This document shows, in pieces, positions 10,182 through 19,252 of a stretch of DNA of 64,000 nucleotides. Every line of letters begins with the position of its first letter. The stretch's first letter is position 1. A program made the position numbers and the translations under genes. Origin of the DNA: an uncultured Alteromonadaceae bacterium (GTDB lineage: Bacteria > Pseudomonadota > Gammaproteobacteria > Pseudomonadales > Halieaceae); the NCBI GenBank assembly GCA_913064725.1, contig CAJYAI010000001.1, forward strand, positions 33,752 through 97,751. Reading direction: 5' to 3'. The notes under the pieces are model-generated. The model searched no databases. It was not told the DNA's origin and saw nothing but the letters and a program-made list of their open reading frames with translations.

Positions 10182-10231
10182 TGCAAGCCCAACACTAAGT
10201 AGCGGCACCCCATTTAGACAGGAGTTTTGCC

Positions 10232-10873
10232 ATGACCGACGAGAGTTTGTTAGTAAGGATTGATCGCCTTGAGTCGCTCGATGAAATTCGGCAGCTGGCA
10301 GCCAAGTACTCGCTTGCGCTCGATATGAGAGATATGGATGCGATGGTCAATTTATTTCCAGAGGATGTTCGAGTTGGCAAAGACAAGGTCGGCCGCGCAC
10401 ACTTTAAGCAGTGGATGGACGAGACACTTCGAGTTCAGTTCACCGGTACATCGCATCATATTGGCAATCATATTATTGAGTTTGAGGACCCAGACCGGGC
10501 TGTCGGCGTTGTTTATTCTAAAAATGAGCACGAGACGCCAACGCATGATGGGGGTTGTGAATGGGTCATCATGCAGATGTTGTACTGGGATCATTATCAG
10601 CGCATTAAAGGACGCTGGTATTTCAAGCGGCGACTTCCCTGTTACTGGTATGCAACGGATTTAAACAAGCCACCTTGCGGCGATAATAAGATGCGCTGGC
10701 CCGATCGTGACCCTTATGAAGGTGAGTTTCATAGTTTGTTTCCTAGCTGGCGCGCCTTTTGGGGTGCTCCAGCAACGGACGAACTACCCTCGGTTGCCCC
10801 TCCTGCGCCGCTGGAACAATTCTTAAATACCATGCGTCGTGGGTCAGATAACCCCAATATCCGAACTCGCTGA
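10232..10873 (+). CDS. SnoaL/NTF2-like domain protein
   Basis: RIDRLESLDEIRQLAAKYSLALDMRDMDAMVNLFPEDV is a typical SnoaL-like N-terminus. Confidence 0.75.
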   Translation: MTDESLLVRIDRLESLDEIRQLAAKYSLALDMRDMDAMVNLFPEDVRVGKDKVGRAHFKQWMDETLRVQFTGTSHHIGNHIIEFEDPDRAVGVVYSKNEHETPTHDGGCEWVIMQMLYWDHYQRIKGRWYFKRRLPCYWYATDLNKPPCGDNKMRWPDRDPYEGEFHSLFPSWRAFWGAPATDELPSVAPPAPLEQFLNTMRRGSDNPNIRTR

Positions 10874-10883
10874 GGAGCATTCG

Positions 10884-11963
10884 ATGACCATTGAGCAATT
10901 GCTATCTCCCTTGCAAGTTGGGGAGCTACGATTGAAAAATCGTGTCGTTATGGCGCCGATGACCCGAAGTCGTGCCTCACAAAATGATGATTGTGTCTCT
11001 GATATTCATGAGCTGTATTACGCGCAACGCGCCAATGCCGGCTTGATCATTACCGAGGGGACGCATCCGACGTTTGACGGCAAGGGATACAATCGCACAC
11101 CCGGCATCTGCAATAACGCGCACGTGGCTGCTTGGTCGCGCGTTACCGATGCCGTGCACGAAGCAGGGGGACTTATAGCCTGTCAGCTCATGCACTGTGG
11201 GCGGGTTGGTCACCCGGATAATAAAGCTAAAGGCACTCGAACACTGGCGCCGTCAGCGATTGCAGCTCGCGCAGAAATTTTCACAGCTGGCGGTATGAAG
11301 GCCATGCCTACGCCAGAGCCCATGACTGCCAGTGACATCGAGGCTGTCGTATCTGATTACGGTCGAGCAGCTGAGCGCTGCCTTCAGGCAGGTTTCGATG
11401 GCGTGGAATTGCACTGTGCATCGGGTTACTTGCCCGGCCAATTCTTGGCCTCGGGTAGCAATCATCGCAGTGACGAATACGGCGGCTCGTTGCACAATCG
11501 TTTGCGGTTTATCGAGCGCGTTATAGAAGCGCTGGATAGTGCGATAGGTGTGGCGCGCATCGGGTTGCGAATTTCACCGGGTAATCCCTATAACGATCAC
11601 GTAGACGCCAATCCCGAGAAAACCTACGGCGCGTTGCTTGATCTCGCAGAGTTGAAAGGCGTTGCCTGGATTCACGCGATACGGATGCCATCTACTGGGA
11701 TAGACAGCTTGGCATTGAGCCGAGCGCATTACTCTGGTGTGCTTATAGGGAGTGATAGCTATACGGCTGATGAGGCGGGTGCCAGCATCGCTGAAGGCGC
11801 TGTGGATGCGGTCTCGTTCGGTCGGCTATACATCGCCAATCCCGACTTGGTGAGACGCTTTCAACAAGGCGGGCCGTTTAATGATATGGATAAGCGAACG
11901 ATTTACGGTGGCGAGGGGGCGGCGGGCTATTGCGACTACCCCATGCTTTCGGATGATGCATAA
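10884..11963 (+). CDS. Old Yellow Enzyme family alkene reductase (NemA-like)
   Basis: LLSPLQVGELRLKNRVVMAPMTRSRA, GVELHCASGYLPGQFL...N.RSDEYGGSLHNR. ATG at 10884. Confidence 0.9.
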   Translation: MTIEQLLSPLQVGELRLKNRVVMAPMTRSRASQNDDCVSDIHELYYAQRANAGLIITEGTHPTFDGKGYNRTPGICNNAHVAAWSRVTDAVHEAGGLIACQLMHCGRVGHPDNKAKGTRTLAPSAIAARAEIFTAGGMKAMPTPEPMTASDIEAVVSDYGRAAERCLQAGFDGVELHCASGYLPGQFLASGSNHRSDEYGGSLHNRLRFIERVIEALDSAIGVARIGLRISPGNPYNDHVDANPEKTYGALLDLAELKGVAWIHAIRMPSTGIDSLALSRAHYSGVLIGSDSYTADEAGASIAEGAVDAVSFGRLYIANPDLVRRFQQGGPFNDMDKRTIYGGEGAAGYCDYPMLSDDA

Positions 11964-12016
11964 ATGTCGATCACCGCGTAACGTACGCATACTAAAAACG
12001 AAGCAAGGATAGTTTC

Positions 12017-12886
12017 ATGCCCATGCCGACGGATGTGCCTGTCATCGATTTGATGTTGGCTGTGCCTAACGATGACACCTCCAATTTCTATGATTTTATT
12101 CGACCGCTCTTGATGGATGAGCAGAGCCGTCAGATGTTCCAGATGCCGGCACAATACATGTTCAAAGACCTTCCGAAAGTAGGTAAGCGGGATGATTACA
12201 TTGCTTACACGCTTGAAAAGATGGACGAATTTAACATTGAAAAGGCCATGCTCGGTGTGGATGAAGGTCAGTATGAAACGCAGTGTGAGGCAGTAAAAAA
12301 ATACCCTGATCGATTCTTCGCGTCCTACGACTGCAATCCAAATAATGGCATGGAAGAGGTGCGCAAAATCCGTCGTCTGAAGGACGAGTACGACATTAAG
12401 TCGGTGAATGCGTTCCCCTCTGGCCTCTGCCCTCAGGTATCGCTATCGGATAAGAAGTGGTACCCAATCTTTGTGACCTGCATCGACCTTGATATTCCGT
12501 TTTGTCCTTGCGTCGGTGTCCCCGGGCCGAGAATTCCGATGGAGCCCCAAAAAGTCGAGCACCTCGATGAGATTTGCTGGTTTTTTCCAGAGCTCAAGGT
12601 TGTCATGAAACACGGTGCAGAGCCTTGGACCGATCTGGCTTGGAAACTCATGCTGAAGTACGAAAATCTTTTTTACATGACCAGCGCCTTTGCGCCAAAA
12701 CACTACCCCAAAGATATTGTTAACTTTGCCAATACACGTGGTGCTGACAAGATCATGTATGCCGGCTACTTTCCCATGGGCCTGTCGCTGGAGCGAATCT
12801 TTGGCGACATGCCTAACGTGCCGTTTAAAGACGAGGTATGGCCGAAGTTTTTGCGAGAGAACGCGAAACGCGTATTTAAGGTCTGA
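12017..12886 (+). CDS. amidohydrolase_2-like TIM-barrel protein
   Basis: Family-like architecture (VIDLMLAVP..., KYPDRFFASYDCNPN, FPELKVVMKHGAEPW, NAKRVFKV C-terminus), but the canonical metal-binding HxH is absent. Confidence 0.7.
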   Translation: MPMPTDVPVIDLMLAVPNDDTSNFYDFIRPLLMDEQSRQMFQMPAQYMFKDLPKVGKRDDYIAYTLEKMDEFNIEKAMLGVDEGQYETQCEAVKKYPDRFFASYDCNPNNGMEEVRKIRRLKDEYDIKSVNAFPSGLCPQVSLSDKKWYPIFVTCIDLDIPFCPCVGVPGPRIPMEPQKVEHLDEICWFFPELKVVMKHGAEPWTDLAWKLMLKYENLFYMTSAFAPKHYPKDIVNFANTRGADKIMYAGYFPMGLSLERIFGDMPNVPFKDEVWPKFLRENAKRVFKV

Positions 12887-12902
12887 TAACCGACTGCGCG
12901 TC

Positions 12903-12932
12903 AAAAAAAACCCGCATCAGGCGGGTTTTTTT
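12903..12932. terminator. Rho-independent terminator, potentially bidirectional
   Basis: AAAAAAAA-CCCGC-atcag-GCGGG-TTTTTTT between convergent genes. Confidence 0.9.
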
Positions 12933-12985
12933 GTGTTCAGACTACTGGTGTGTAACTGACGTCGTGTTTTTGGTGATCAGAGACG

Positions 12986-13447
12986 TTATTCAGGGAAGTA
13001 AATGCTAATAGCGTCGACAATACAGGCTGGCTTCTCAGCGCCTTCCGCCTGCATTACGATGCGCAGTATCATTTTGATACCGCCGCTCGCTTCCTCTACC
13101 GACACCACGGTGCCGGTTGCAGATAGCTTGGAGCCCACCGTTACGGGTGAGGGGAAGCGTGTCTTTTCTGTGCCATAGTTCACGCCCATCGATATACCCT
13201 TCACCTCAATGATTTCAGGCATAAATTTTGCGGCGAGTGACATGGTGAGATAACCGTGAGCGATGGTGGTGCCAAAGGGTCCGTTGGCAGCCCGCTCGGC
13301 ATCGATATGGATCCACTGGTGATCTCCTGTCGCTTCAGCAAACTGATCGATACGCTCTTGGGTGATTTCCATGCTGGGACTGGGCCCCAGAGTTTTACCA
13401 ACTAGGCCGTAAAGTTCTGCGGGTGACTCGATAATGGTTTTCGACAT
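12986..13447 (-). CDS. MaoC family dehydratase ((R)-enoyl-CoA hydratase-like)
   Basis: FAEATGDHQWIHIDAERAANGPFGTTIAHGYLTMSL hot-dog hydratase motif. Confidence 0.9.
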   Translation of the reverse strand: MSKTIIESPAELYGLVGKTLGPSPSMEITQERIDQFAEATGDHQWIHIDAERAANGPFGTTIAHGYLTMSLAAKFMPEIIEVKGISMGVNYGTEKTRFPSPVTVGSKLSATGTVVSVEEASGGIKMILRIVMQAEGAEKPACIVDAISIYFPE

Positions 13448-13764
13448 GGTGCTCTCCTATTACGTTTCGTGCGTGTGTTGGCATTGAACCTTGCTAGCGG
13501 GGGTTGAGCGTGTGTCCTACAACGTTTTGTCGCGGTGTCAGCATGCGTTGACCAAATTGTATACACCATCGAAGCGATACTGAAAACAGGGCTTAGCCAT
13601 GTAAAACCGGTCGACGCAGTTGGAGCGTCCTCAGCTACGGTAATTGCTTACTGTGCCACAGATTACGCTACAGGTATCATCGCTTTAGACGATGACGGCT
13701 ACCGGCAGTAGTGCGACCGTATCAATCAGAATCGCCCGTTAATGCATCGCTATTGGAGGCAAAC

Positions 13765-14541
13765 ATGTCTGAACTTGCAGGTAAGGTCTGTTTAGTCACC
13801 GGTGGTGCCGGTCACATTGGTCGGGCTATTTGTCAGGTGTTATTGGACGAAGGGGCAGAGGTCGTCGCCGTTGGCCGCAGAGCGCCTTCAGAGCCCATTA
13901 CCAGTAACGCTGCCAGCGCTTCATTTTATGCCGCCGATATTCGTGATCCCAATGCATCCCAGGGGCTGATCGAGCACATAGCGACGCAATATGGGCGACT
14001 CGATATTCTGATTAATAATGCGGGTGGTGGACCACCTGTGGTCGCAGCGGACGCAAGCGCTGAGCTGACGCGGAAGATTGTCGCGCTGAATCTCATCGCG
14101 CCCATGGTGTTATCTCAACAGGCTTACGGCCTTCTCATGCAATCGAGTGATACCGCCTCCATCATTAACATTGCCAGTGTCAGTGGTGCCCGGCCCTCTC
14201 CAGGGACAGCGGCATACGGTGCTGCCAAGGCCGGTCTGCTCAACCTTACTAAGTCACTGGCGATGGAGTGGGGGCCGCACATCCGTGTCAACGCGCTGAT
14301 CGTGGGCCTGGTGCACAACGATGCGGGTATGTCGCACTACGGAGGCGAGGAGGGCTTTAAGCGTGTTGCAGAGATGCTGCCGCTGAAACGTATGGCCTCA
14401 CCACGCGATGTTGCCAACGCCGTTATGTTGCTGTGCTCGACCCGCGCCAGCTATATCTCCGGCGCCAACCTCGAGGTCGATGGCGGTGGCGAGGTCCCCG
14501 TATTTCTCCATCTCGCTAGCGAGTCGTCGAAAGCCAAATAG
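13765..14541 (+). CDS. SDR family oxidoreductase
   Basis: VTGGAGHIGRAI, NNAGGG, YGAAKAG; ATG at 13765 (ORF opens at 13711). Confidence 0.88.
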   Translation: MSELAGKVCLVTGGAGHIGRAICQVLLDEGAEVVAVGRRAPSEPITSNAASASFYAADIRDPNASQGLIEHIATQYGRLDILINNAGGGPPVVAADASAELTRKIVALNLIAPMVLSQQAYGLLMQSSDTASIINIASVSGARPSPGTAAYGAAKAGLLNLTKSLAMEWGPHIRVNALIVGLVHNDAGMSHYGGEEGFKRVAEMLPLKRMASPRDVANAVMLLCSTRASYISGANLEVDGGGEVPVFLHLASESSKAK

Positions 14542-16531
14542 GAGAGGTCCAGGCGCGCTCGCGAATCGTGGGCGAGTAGAACGGGTCCGTGTCGGGGTTG
14601 GTGCAGCACACGCCGTAAATATCGCCTGAGTCGCCATTGTCATTGGCTAGAAGGTTGGCTTTTTCGGCCTGAACACTGCAGCTATCAGAAAGCGGATTGA
14701 CGCCGGCCGCCTGGCACTGCAGCGTGCTCCAGCGGCAGCTTGGCGTTTCTAGAACCCGAGCATAATAAAACGCGGATTCGCCCTTTACATAGCTAGGGTC
14801 CTCCCAAACCATGCACAAGTTTGCGTGGCCGGGCGCAGTGGCCGCACAGCTATTCATATCAACACCCAGCCCCACTGTTTCCTCGCCGAGTACATCAACG
14901 ACCCGCTCGTGTGTTGCCCCCGAATCGTCGACCCAGCCTTTGATGATCTGAATCCGCTCGAGTGGATTCGCAGGGTGCATATCGGTGCCCTGATCACGTT
15001 GGGCGCTGATGAAGAACCGAGGCGGGGCATCGGCATCGGTGCGCTGCAGGACACCACCCATGGGGACACCCGCTGAATAAGCCTGCTCAAGTGCGTCGGT
15101 GGCTTCGCACAGGTTTTCGTCATAATCGCCGGCAAAGAATCGAACAATGGGGCGTGTTCCTGACGTCGCATAGGTTTCACGACTGCGCATGGCCTCGAAA
15201 ATGGCATCTCGGCGATTTTCTTCAGCCCATACCACCGCTAAACCACCGGGATTTGAAACGAAGTGGTCCTGCAGGTTTCTAAATGTGGCGTCGCGAGAAC
15301 CGAGGTGCCCGACGTAGTTTTTCTCCATGGCGCCCCCGGAAGTGGCGGTATGGGTGTCGGTACTTCCTATAAAGCCTTGTCTGAATGGGTTAAGTCCGCT
15401 GTCCTGCTCAAGCGCAAGCCCGTCTTTGAGCACATTGCGCATCATGTTTCTCCGATGGAAGCTGGCAACATCGACGGGCAAGCCTCGATCTGACCACATT
15501 TTGCCTTTCACGCTACCCAACATGGCGAGATTGTCAGAGGGTATTTGCTCGAAGCTGCACAGCTCGTCTTCAGTGTCGATACCCATGCCCGCCAAACGGT
15601 CAAATCGACACTCGGAAGCCCCTTTGTGCTGCACCAGCTCAACCAGTGGTTCGATTTCCAATCGATCGATAGCCTGTTGTTCGGTCGCAGGATCCGGAAA
15701 CATCAAGCCGCCGCCGAGATTGGGGTTGTGCGGGATCGCTAAAACATCGCAATCGTTATCAGCATCCAGACACTGGGATCGCAATTGTCGCCAGAGGTCA
15801 GGCACTGAGCTGTCGGTCTCAAAAACCGAGATAGGAAGGCGCGTGACTGTTTCATTTTTGAAAATCACATTGCGGTGCAAATTGGCCATTTCTTGGCCCT
15901 GCGTGTACTCGTAGCCGACAAATGTGGTGAAGCTACAGTCCTCAGATCGATCGTAATGCCGCTCCGCCGCGGCTTGAATGTCATCCCAGGTAGAGAGGGC
16001 GTTCGCCTCGCAGTCGCCCAGGGAGCAGACCATACCTCGTTCGGGTGCGTCACCCTCCATGCCGCCAGAGACAGTCCAGAGACTGGCTGCATAGAGCTGA
16101 ACCCAAAGGTTTTTTGCACGCGACATCATGCAAACAGGCGCCCACCAGGCTGCGTTGCGCCAATTGCTGTCGCAGAGGGCAACTTCACCGAGAAACTGGC
16201 CATGATCAGTCACTGCAGCGAAGTCGATAGGGCGGTCAATTTGTGCGGATATAGTTTGCTCTCCGTAGGCATCGGGAAGGGTGATGACCTGTCCCTTCGC
16301 GTATTCGTAGGCACCGTCGGGATCATTCTTTTGATTTGAAAGGAAGGAATCAAAGGAGTAGCGCGTGTGGATATGAAGATCGCCAAATAGCGGTAGCTTT
16401 GTGTCTGATGACACGGCGCAGGGCAATGCCTCATTTCCCGATACCAAGACGGAGACTAGGGCAAATGAAGTCCCGACGGCGAAACGAATGAGGAGTTGCG
16501 CTGTCGTGCGGATTCGATTTATGGGCATCAT
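14516..16531 (-). CDS. DUF3604 domain protein (PHP-like), secreted; second paralogue
   Basis: FGDLHIHTRYSFDSF, DFAAVTDHGQFLG, AIPHNPNLGGG, GSTDTHTATSGG; N-terminal signal-like helix. Confidence 0.85.
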   Translation of the reverse strand: MMPINRIRTTAQLLIRFAVGTSFALVSVLVSGNEALPCAVSSDTKLPLFGDLHIHTRYSFDSFLSNQKNDPDGAYEYAKGQVITLPDAYGEQTISAQIDRPIDFAAVTDHGQFLGEVALCDSNWRNAAWWAPVCMMSRAKNLWVQLYAASLWTVSGGMEGDAPERGMVCSLGDCEANALSTWDDIQAAAERHYDRSEDCSFTTFVGYEYTQGQEMANLHRNVIFKNETVTRLPISVFETDSSVPDLWRQLRSQCLDADNDCDVLAIPHNPNLGGGLMFPDPATEQQAIDRLEIEPLVELVQHKGASECRFDRLAGMGIDTEDELCSFEQIPSDNLAMLGSVKGKMWSDRGLPVDVASFHRRNMMRNVLKDGLALEQDSGLNPFRQGFIGSTDTHTATSGGAMEKNYVGHLGSRDATFRNLQDHFVSNPGGLAVVWAEENRRDAIFEAMRSRETYATSGTRPIVRFFAGDYDENLCEATDALEQAYSAGVPMGGVLQRTDADAPPRFFISAQRDQGTDMHPANPLERIQIIKGWVDDSGATHERVVDVLGEETVGLGVDMNSCAATAPGHANLCMVWEDPSYVKGESAFYYARVLETPSCRWSTLQCQAAGVNPLSDSCSVQAEKANLLANDNGDSGDIYGVCCTNPDTDPFYSPTIRERAWTSPIWLSTTR

Positions 16532-16655
16532 AGTGTCTTATATCACCTTTTCCGTTAGCGCTATCGATGTCTGCGACATAGACGGAGCACCTGTAGTTGC
16601 ACTAGTTGCGCTAGCCGCGTGAGCGCACTGTGGTGTTGCATTGCGGTAACTGGTC

Positions 16656-17435
16656 TTACATAGACGCATCGGGGCGCATCATCGCGTCGTGCGCGCCGTC
16701 TATGAAAAGCGTAGACCCCGCGATGTAGCTACCCTCAGGTGAGAGAAGAAACATCACAAGATTAGCCACATCCTCGGCTTGCCCGGGGCGTCCAATGGGG
16801 ATGGAGTCCATGAACGCTTTTATTAATTCACCGTATTCCTCGCTCTGTTCCACAGCCTGAGTCATAGGGGTCTGAATGTAACCTGGCGCGATAGCGTTAA
16901 AAGAAACACCCTGATGCGCTAATTGAGGGGATTTTCGGCGCATGTAGCGCGCGATCGCATTCTTACTGCTGGCATAGCACTCATGGCCGTGAAGCGTCTT
17001 ACCCATGGCCACGGCCGCGGCTTCATCCCCGTCAAGTAGCAGGTCGATAAGGTCCGCTCGCGTGCTCATGGGAGCTGAATTGGAGCTGATCGCTACGATA
17101 CGACCGCCGGGCCTGATAAGGGGTGCCAGCCCCTCAATCAAATCGACCGAGCCGAAGTAATTGATTTGCAGGATTTTGTCGGGCTGGGGGAACTGCGACG
17201 CAACACCGGCACAGGTGATAAGTCCGTCAATTTCGGGGTGATCTGCGCCAACTCGCGCAATCACATCCTGTCGCGCACTCGGATCGCCCAGGTCGACCAG
17301 ATAATCGCCATCCTTCAGGTCAATAATAATCACGGTATCACCACGGGCTCGAAGCTGGTGTTTAATGGCCGCGCCAATGCCGGTTGCACCGCCCGATATG
17401 ATGTATTTCGCCATGAGTGTTGTTTCCTTGTTCAT
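16656..17435 (-). CDS. 3-alpha-hydroxysteroid dehydrogenase/carbonyl reductase-like SDR
   Basis: IISGGATGIGAAI, INYFGSVDLIEGL, CYASSKNAI, SPEGSYIAGSTLFIDGAHDAMMRPDASM resembles remembered Comamonas testosteroni HsdA (ISGCATGIGAA, VNYFGATELMDA, YAGSKNAL, SPAASYVHGAQIVIDGGIDAVMRPTQF). Confidence 0.72.
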   Translation of the reverse strand: MNKETTLMAKYIISGGATGIGAAIKHQLRARGDTVIIIDLKDGDYLVDLGDPSARQDVIARVGADHPEIDGLITCAGVASQFPQPDKILQINYFGSVDLIEGLAPLIRPGGRIVAISSNSAPMSTRADLIDLLLDGDEAAAVAMGKTLHGHECYASSKNAIARYMRRKSPQLAHQGVSFNAIAPGYIQTPMTQAVEQSEEYGELIKAFMDSIPIGRPGQAEDVANLVMFLLSPEGSYIAGSTLFIDGAHDAMMRPDASM

Positions 17436-17464
17436 GATTTAGCCATTACAACGCGGCGGTGCTG

Positions 17465-18280
17465 CTATTTGTCAGCGCGCGATCGGGCCATAGTTGCTTC
17501 AATAGCGCTACCGGGGAGTGCCGCCATACCCCCGTCTACCTCGATTATTTTGCCACTGACAAAACTGGCGGCACTCGAGGCGAGATACAGGGCTGCAAGA
17601 GCGATATCCTCGGGCTGCCCCAATCTGCCTTGTGGAATCCAGCGAACAGTGGCCTCGTACATGTCCTCATTTTGCGTGATAAACGCGGTGCTCGGGGTTT
17701 CTATTGCACCCGGAGCAATACCGTTTACTCGAATCTGCGGCGCCAGCTCGTAAGCCAGTATACGTGTCATCTGGTCCATTCCCGCCTTTGCAGCGCCGTA
17801 AGCCGCAAAGTGGCGATCGACCATCCAGCTGAGTGCGGAGGACACGTTGACTATACTCGCCGCGGGTGACGCCTTGAGTAAAGGGAGTGATAAGTGAGTT
17901 AGGGTATAGGCCGACGTCAGATTGATATCCAATGTGTTCACAAAGCGCGACTTGGTTACCTTCGTTAACGATCCATAACCTTGACCGGGTGCCCCTGCGT
18001 TATTTATCAGAATGTCCAGTACGCCCCAACGCGACGTCAAGGTCTCCACAACAGCGGTAAGAGCAGACTCGTCTGTCACGTCACAAGCAAATGTCAGCGC
18101 CTCGCGTCCTTGACTTTCGACCTCGTGAGCGACGGCTTCGAGGTCGGACTCTGTCCGCGCGACAAGCGCGACGTCGGCACCCATTTCGGCAAAGGCGGTG
18201 GCGATTCGTGCGCCAATACCCTTTCCTGCGCCGGTAATTAATGCCTTCTTGCCCTGAAGGCTGAAGTGGTCGGTAATCAC
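17465..18280 (-). CDS. SDR family oxidoreductase (7-alpha-HSD-like features)
   Basis: ITGAGKGIGARIA, NNAGAPG, YGAAKAG, IRVNGIAPGAIET; probable GTG start at 18280 (ORF opens at 18355). Confidence 0.85.
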   Translation of the reverse strand: MITDHFSLQGKKALITGAGKGIGARIATAFAEMGADVALVARTESDLEAVAHEVESQGREALTFACDVTDESALTAVVETLTSRWGVLDILINNAGAPGQGYGSLTKVTKSRFVNTLDINLTSAYTLTHLSLPLLKASPAASIVNVSSALSWMVDRHFAAYGAAKAGMDQMTRILAYELAPQIRVNGIAPGAIETPSTAFITQNEDMYEATVRWIPQGRLGQPEDIALAALYLASSAASFVSGKIIEVDGGMAALPGSAIEATMARSRADK

Positions 18281-18418
18281 GGTAAAATCCTTATCGCATG
18301 GGTGTAAAAATAGTGGCTGTAGTCCATTTGGGCTTGTGACCCGCCGCCCTGACACGATAGAACGAAGCGTGTGAGCAAGGAATACAGGCGCAGTAGATTA
18401 CGTAGTCTGAATTGACCA

Positions 18419-19207
18419 TTGATAATGATTGGAGTAGCGAGAGCTGTGGCAGAGTTAGCGGGAAAAGCGGCATTGGTAACGGGCGCTGGGGTCGGTATTG
18501 GACGTGCAATAGCGCTAAAAATGGCGAGCGAGGGCGCCCGCGTGATGGTTGTCGATTTGAATGAGGAGACGGCTGAGGAGACGGCCGCCCTAATCTGCGA
18601 TGCCGGCGGTGAGGCGATCGTCTTCACAGCGGATGTCAGTGACGAGAGCCGCGTATCAAACATGGTTAAAACGACTGTTGATCGATTTGGGTCGATCGAT
18701 ATTGCCTGCAATAGCGCGGCGGTGAGTCGTGGATCGGGTCCTATTCATACCTTTGAAAAGACTGTGTTCGATCAAACGCTCGAACTCTGTTTGACCAATA
18801 CATTTTTATGTATGAAGCATGAAGTTGAAGCCATGCTGGGCCAGGAACAGGGCGGCAGTATTGTTAATATATCGTCAAATGCGTCGCTTCGCGGCCAGCC
18901 ATACAACACGGCTTATGCCGCAGCAAAGAGCGGTGTCAATCTACTGACGAAAAGTGCAGCAGCAGAGTACGGGCACAAGGGAATTCGGATTAATGCTGTA
19001 TCTCCCGGCGTGATCCGTACGCCCGGTGTTGAACGGTACTTCGAGGAGCAGCCAAAGATTGCTGAGGGTCTTAAGCAAGCGGCGGTGATGCGCCGGTTAG
19101 GCGAGCCGTCTGAAATTGCGGAAGCAGTTTGTTTCCTCGCATCAGACCGGGCATCGTTCATAACAGGGCAACTGCTGAGCGTCGACGGTGGTGGGGCGGT
19201 AAAATGA
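18419..19207 (+). CDS. SDR family oxidoreductase
   Basis: VTGAGVGIGRAIA, YAAAKSGVN, INAVSPGVIRTPG; true start may be 18425 or GTG 18446. Confidence 0.87.
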   Translation: MIMIGVARAVAELAGKAALVTGAGVGIGRAIALKMASEGARVMVVDLNEETAEETAALICDAGGEAIVFTADVSDESRVSNMVKTTVDRFGSIDIACNSAAVSRGSGPIHTFEKTVFDQTLELCLTNTFLCMKHEVEAMLGQEQGGSIVNISSNASLRGQPYNTAYAAAKSGVNLLTKSAAAEYGHKGIRINAVSPGVIRTPGVERYFEEQPKIAEGLKQAAVMRRLGEPSEIAEAVCFLASDRASFITGQLLSVDGGGAVK

Positions 19208-19252
19208 GTAATGGAGCGTGTTTAGACCCGCGCTGAACAGACAACGCCGCGG

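Noticed and set aside
15327-15914. 195-aa plus-strand ORF (and others at 14825, 15875)
   Set aside because: Antisense to the well-supported DUF3604 CDS; low-complexity Ser/Arg-rich composition and no recognisable domain.
17166-17753. 195-aa plus-strand ORF
   Set aside because: Antisense across two SDR genes; shadow ORF from codon bias.
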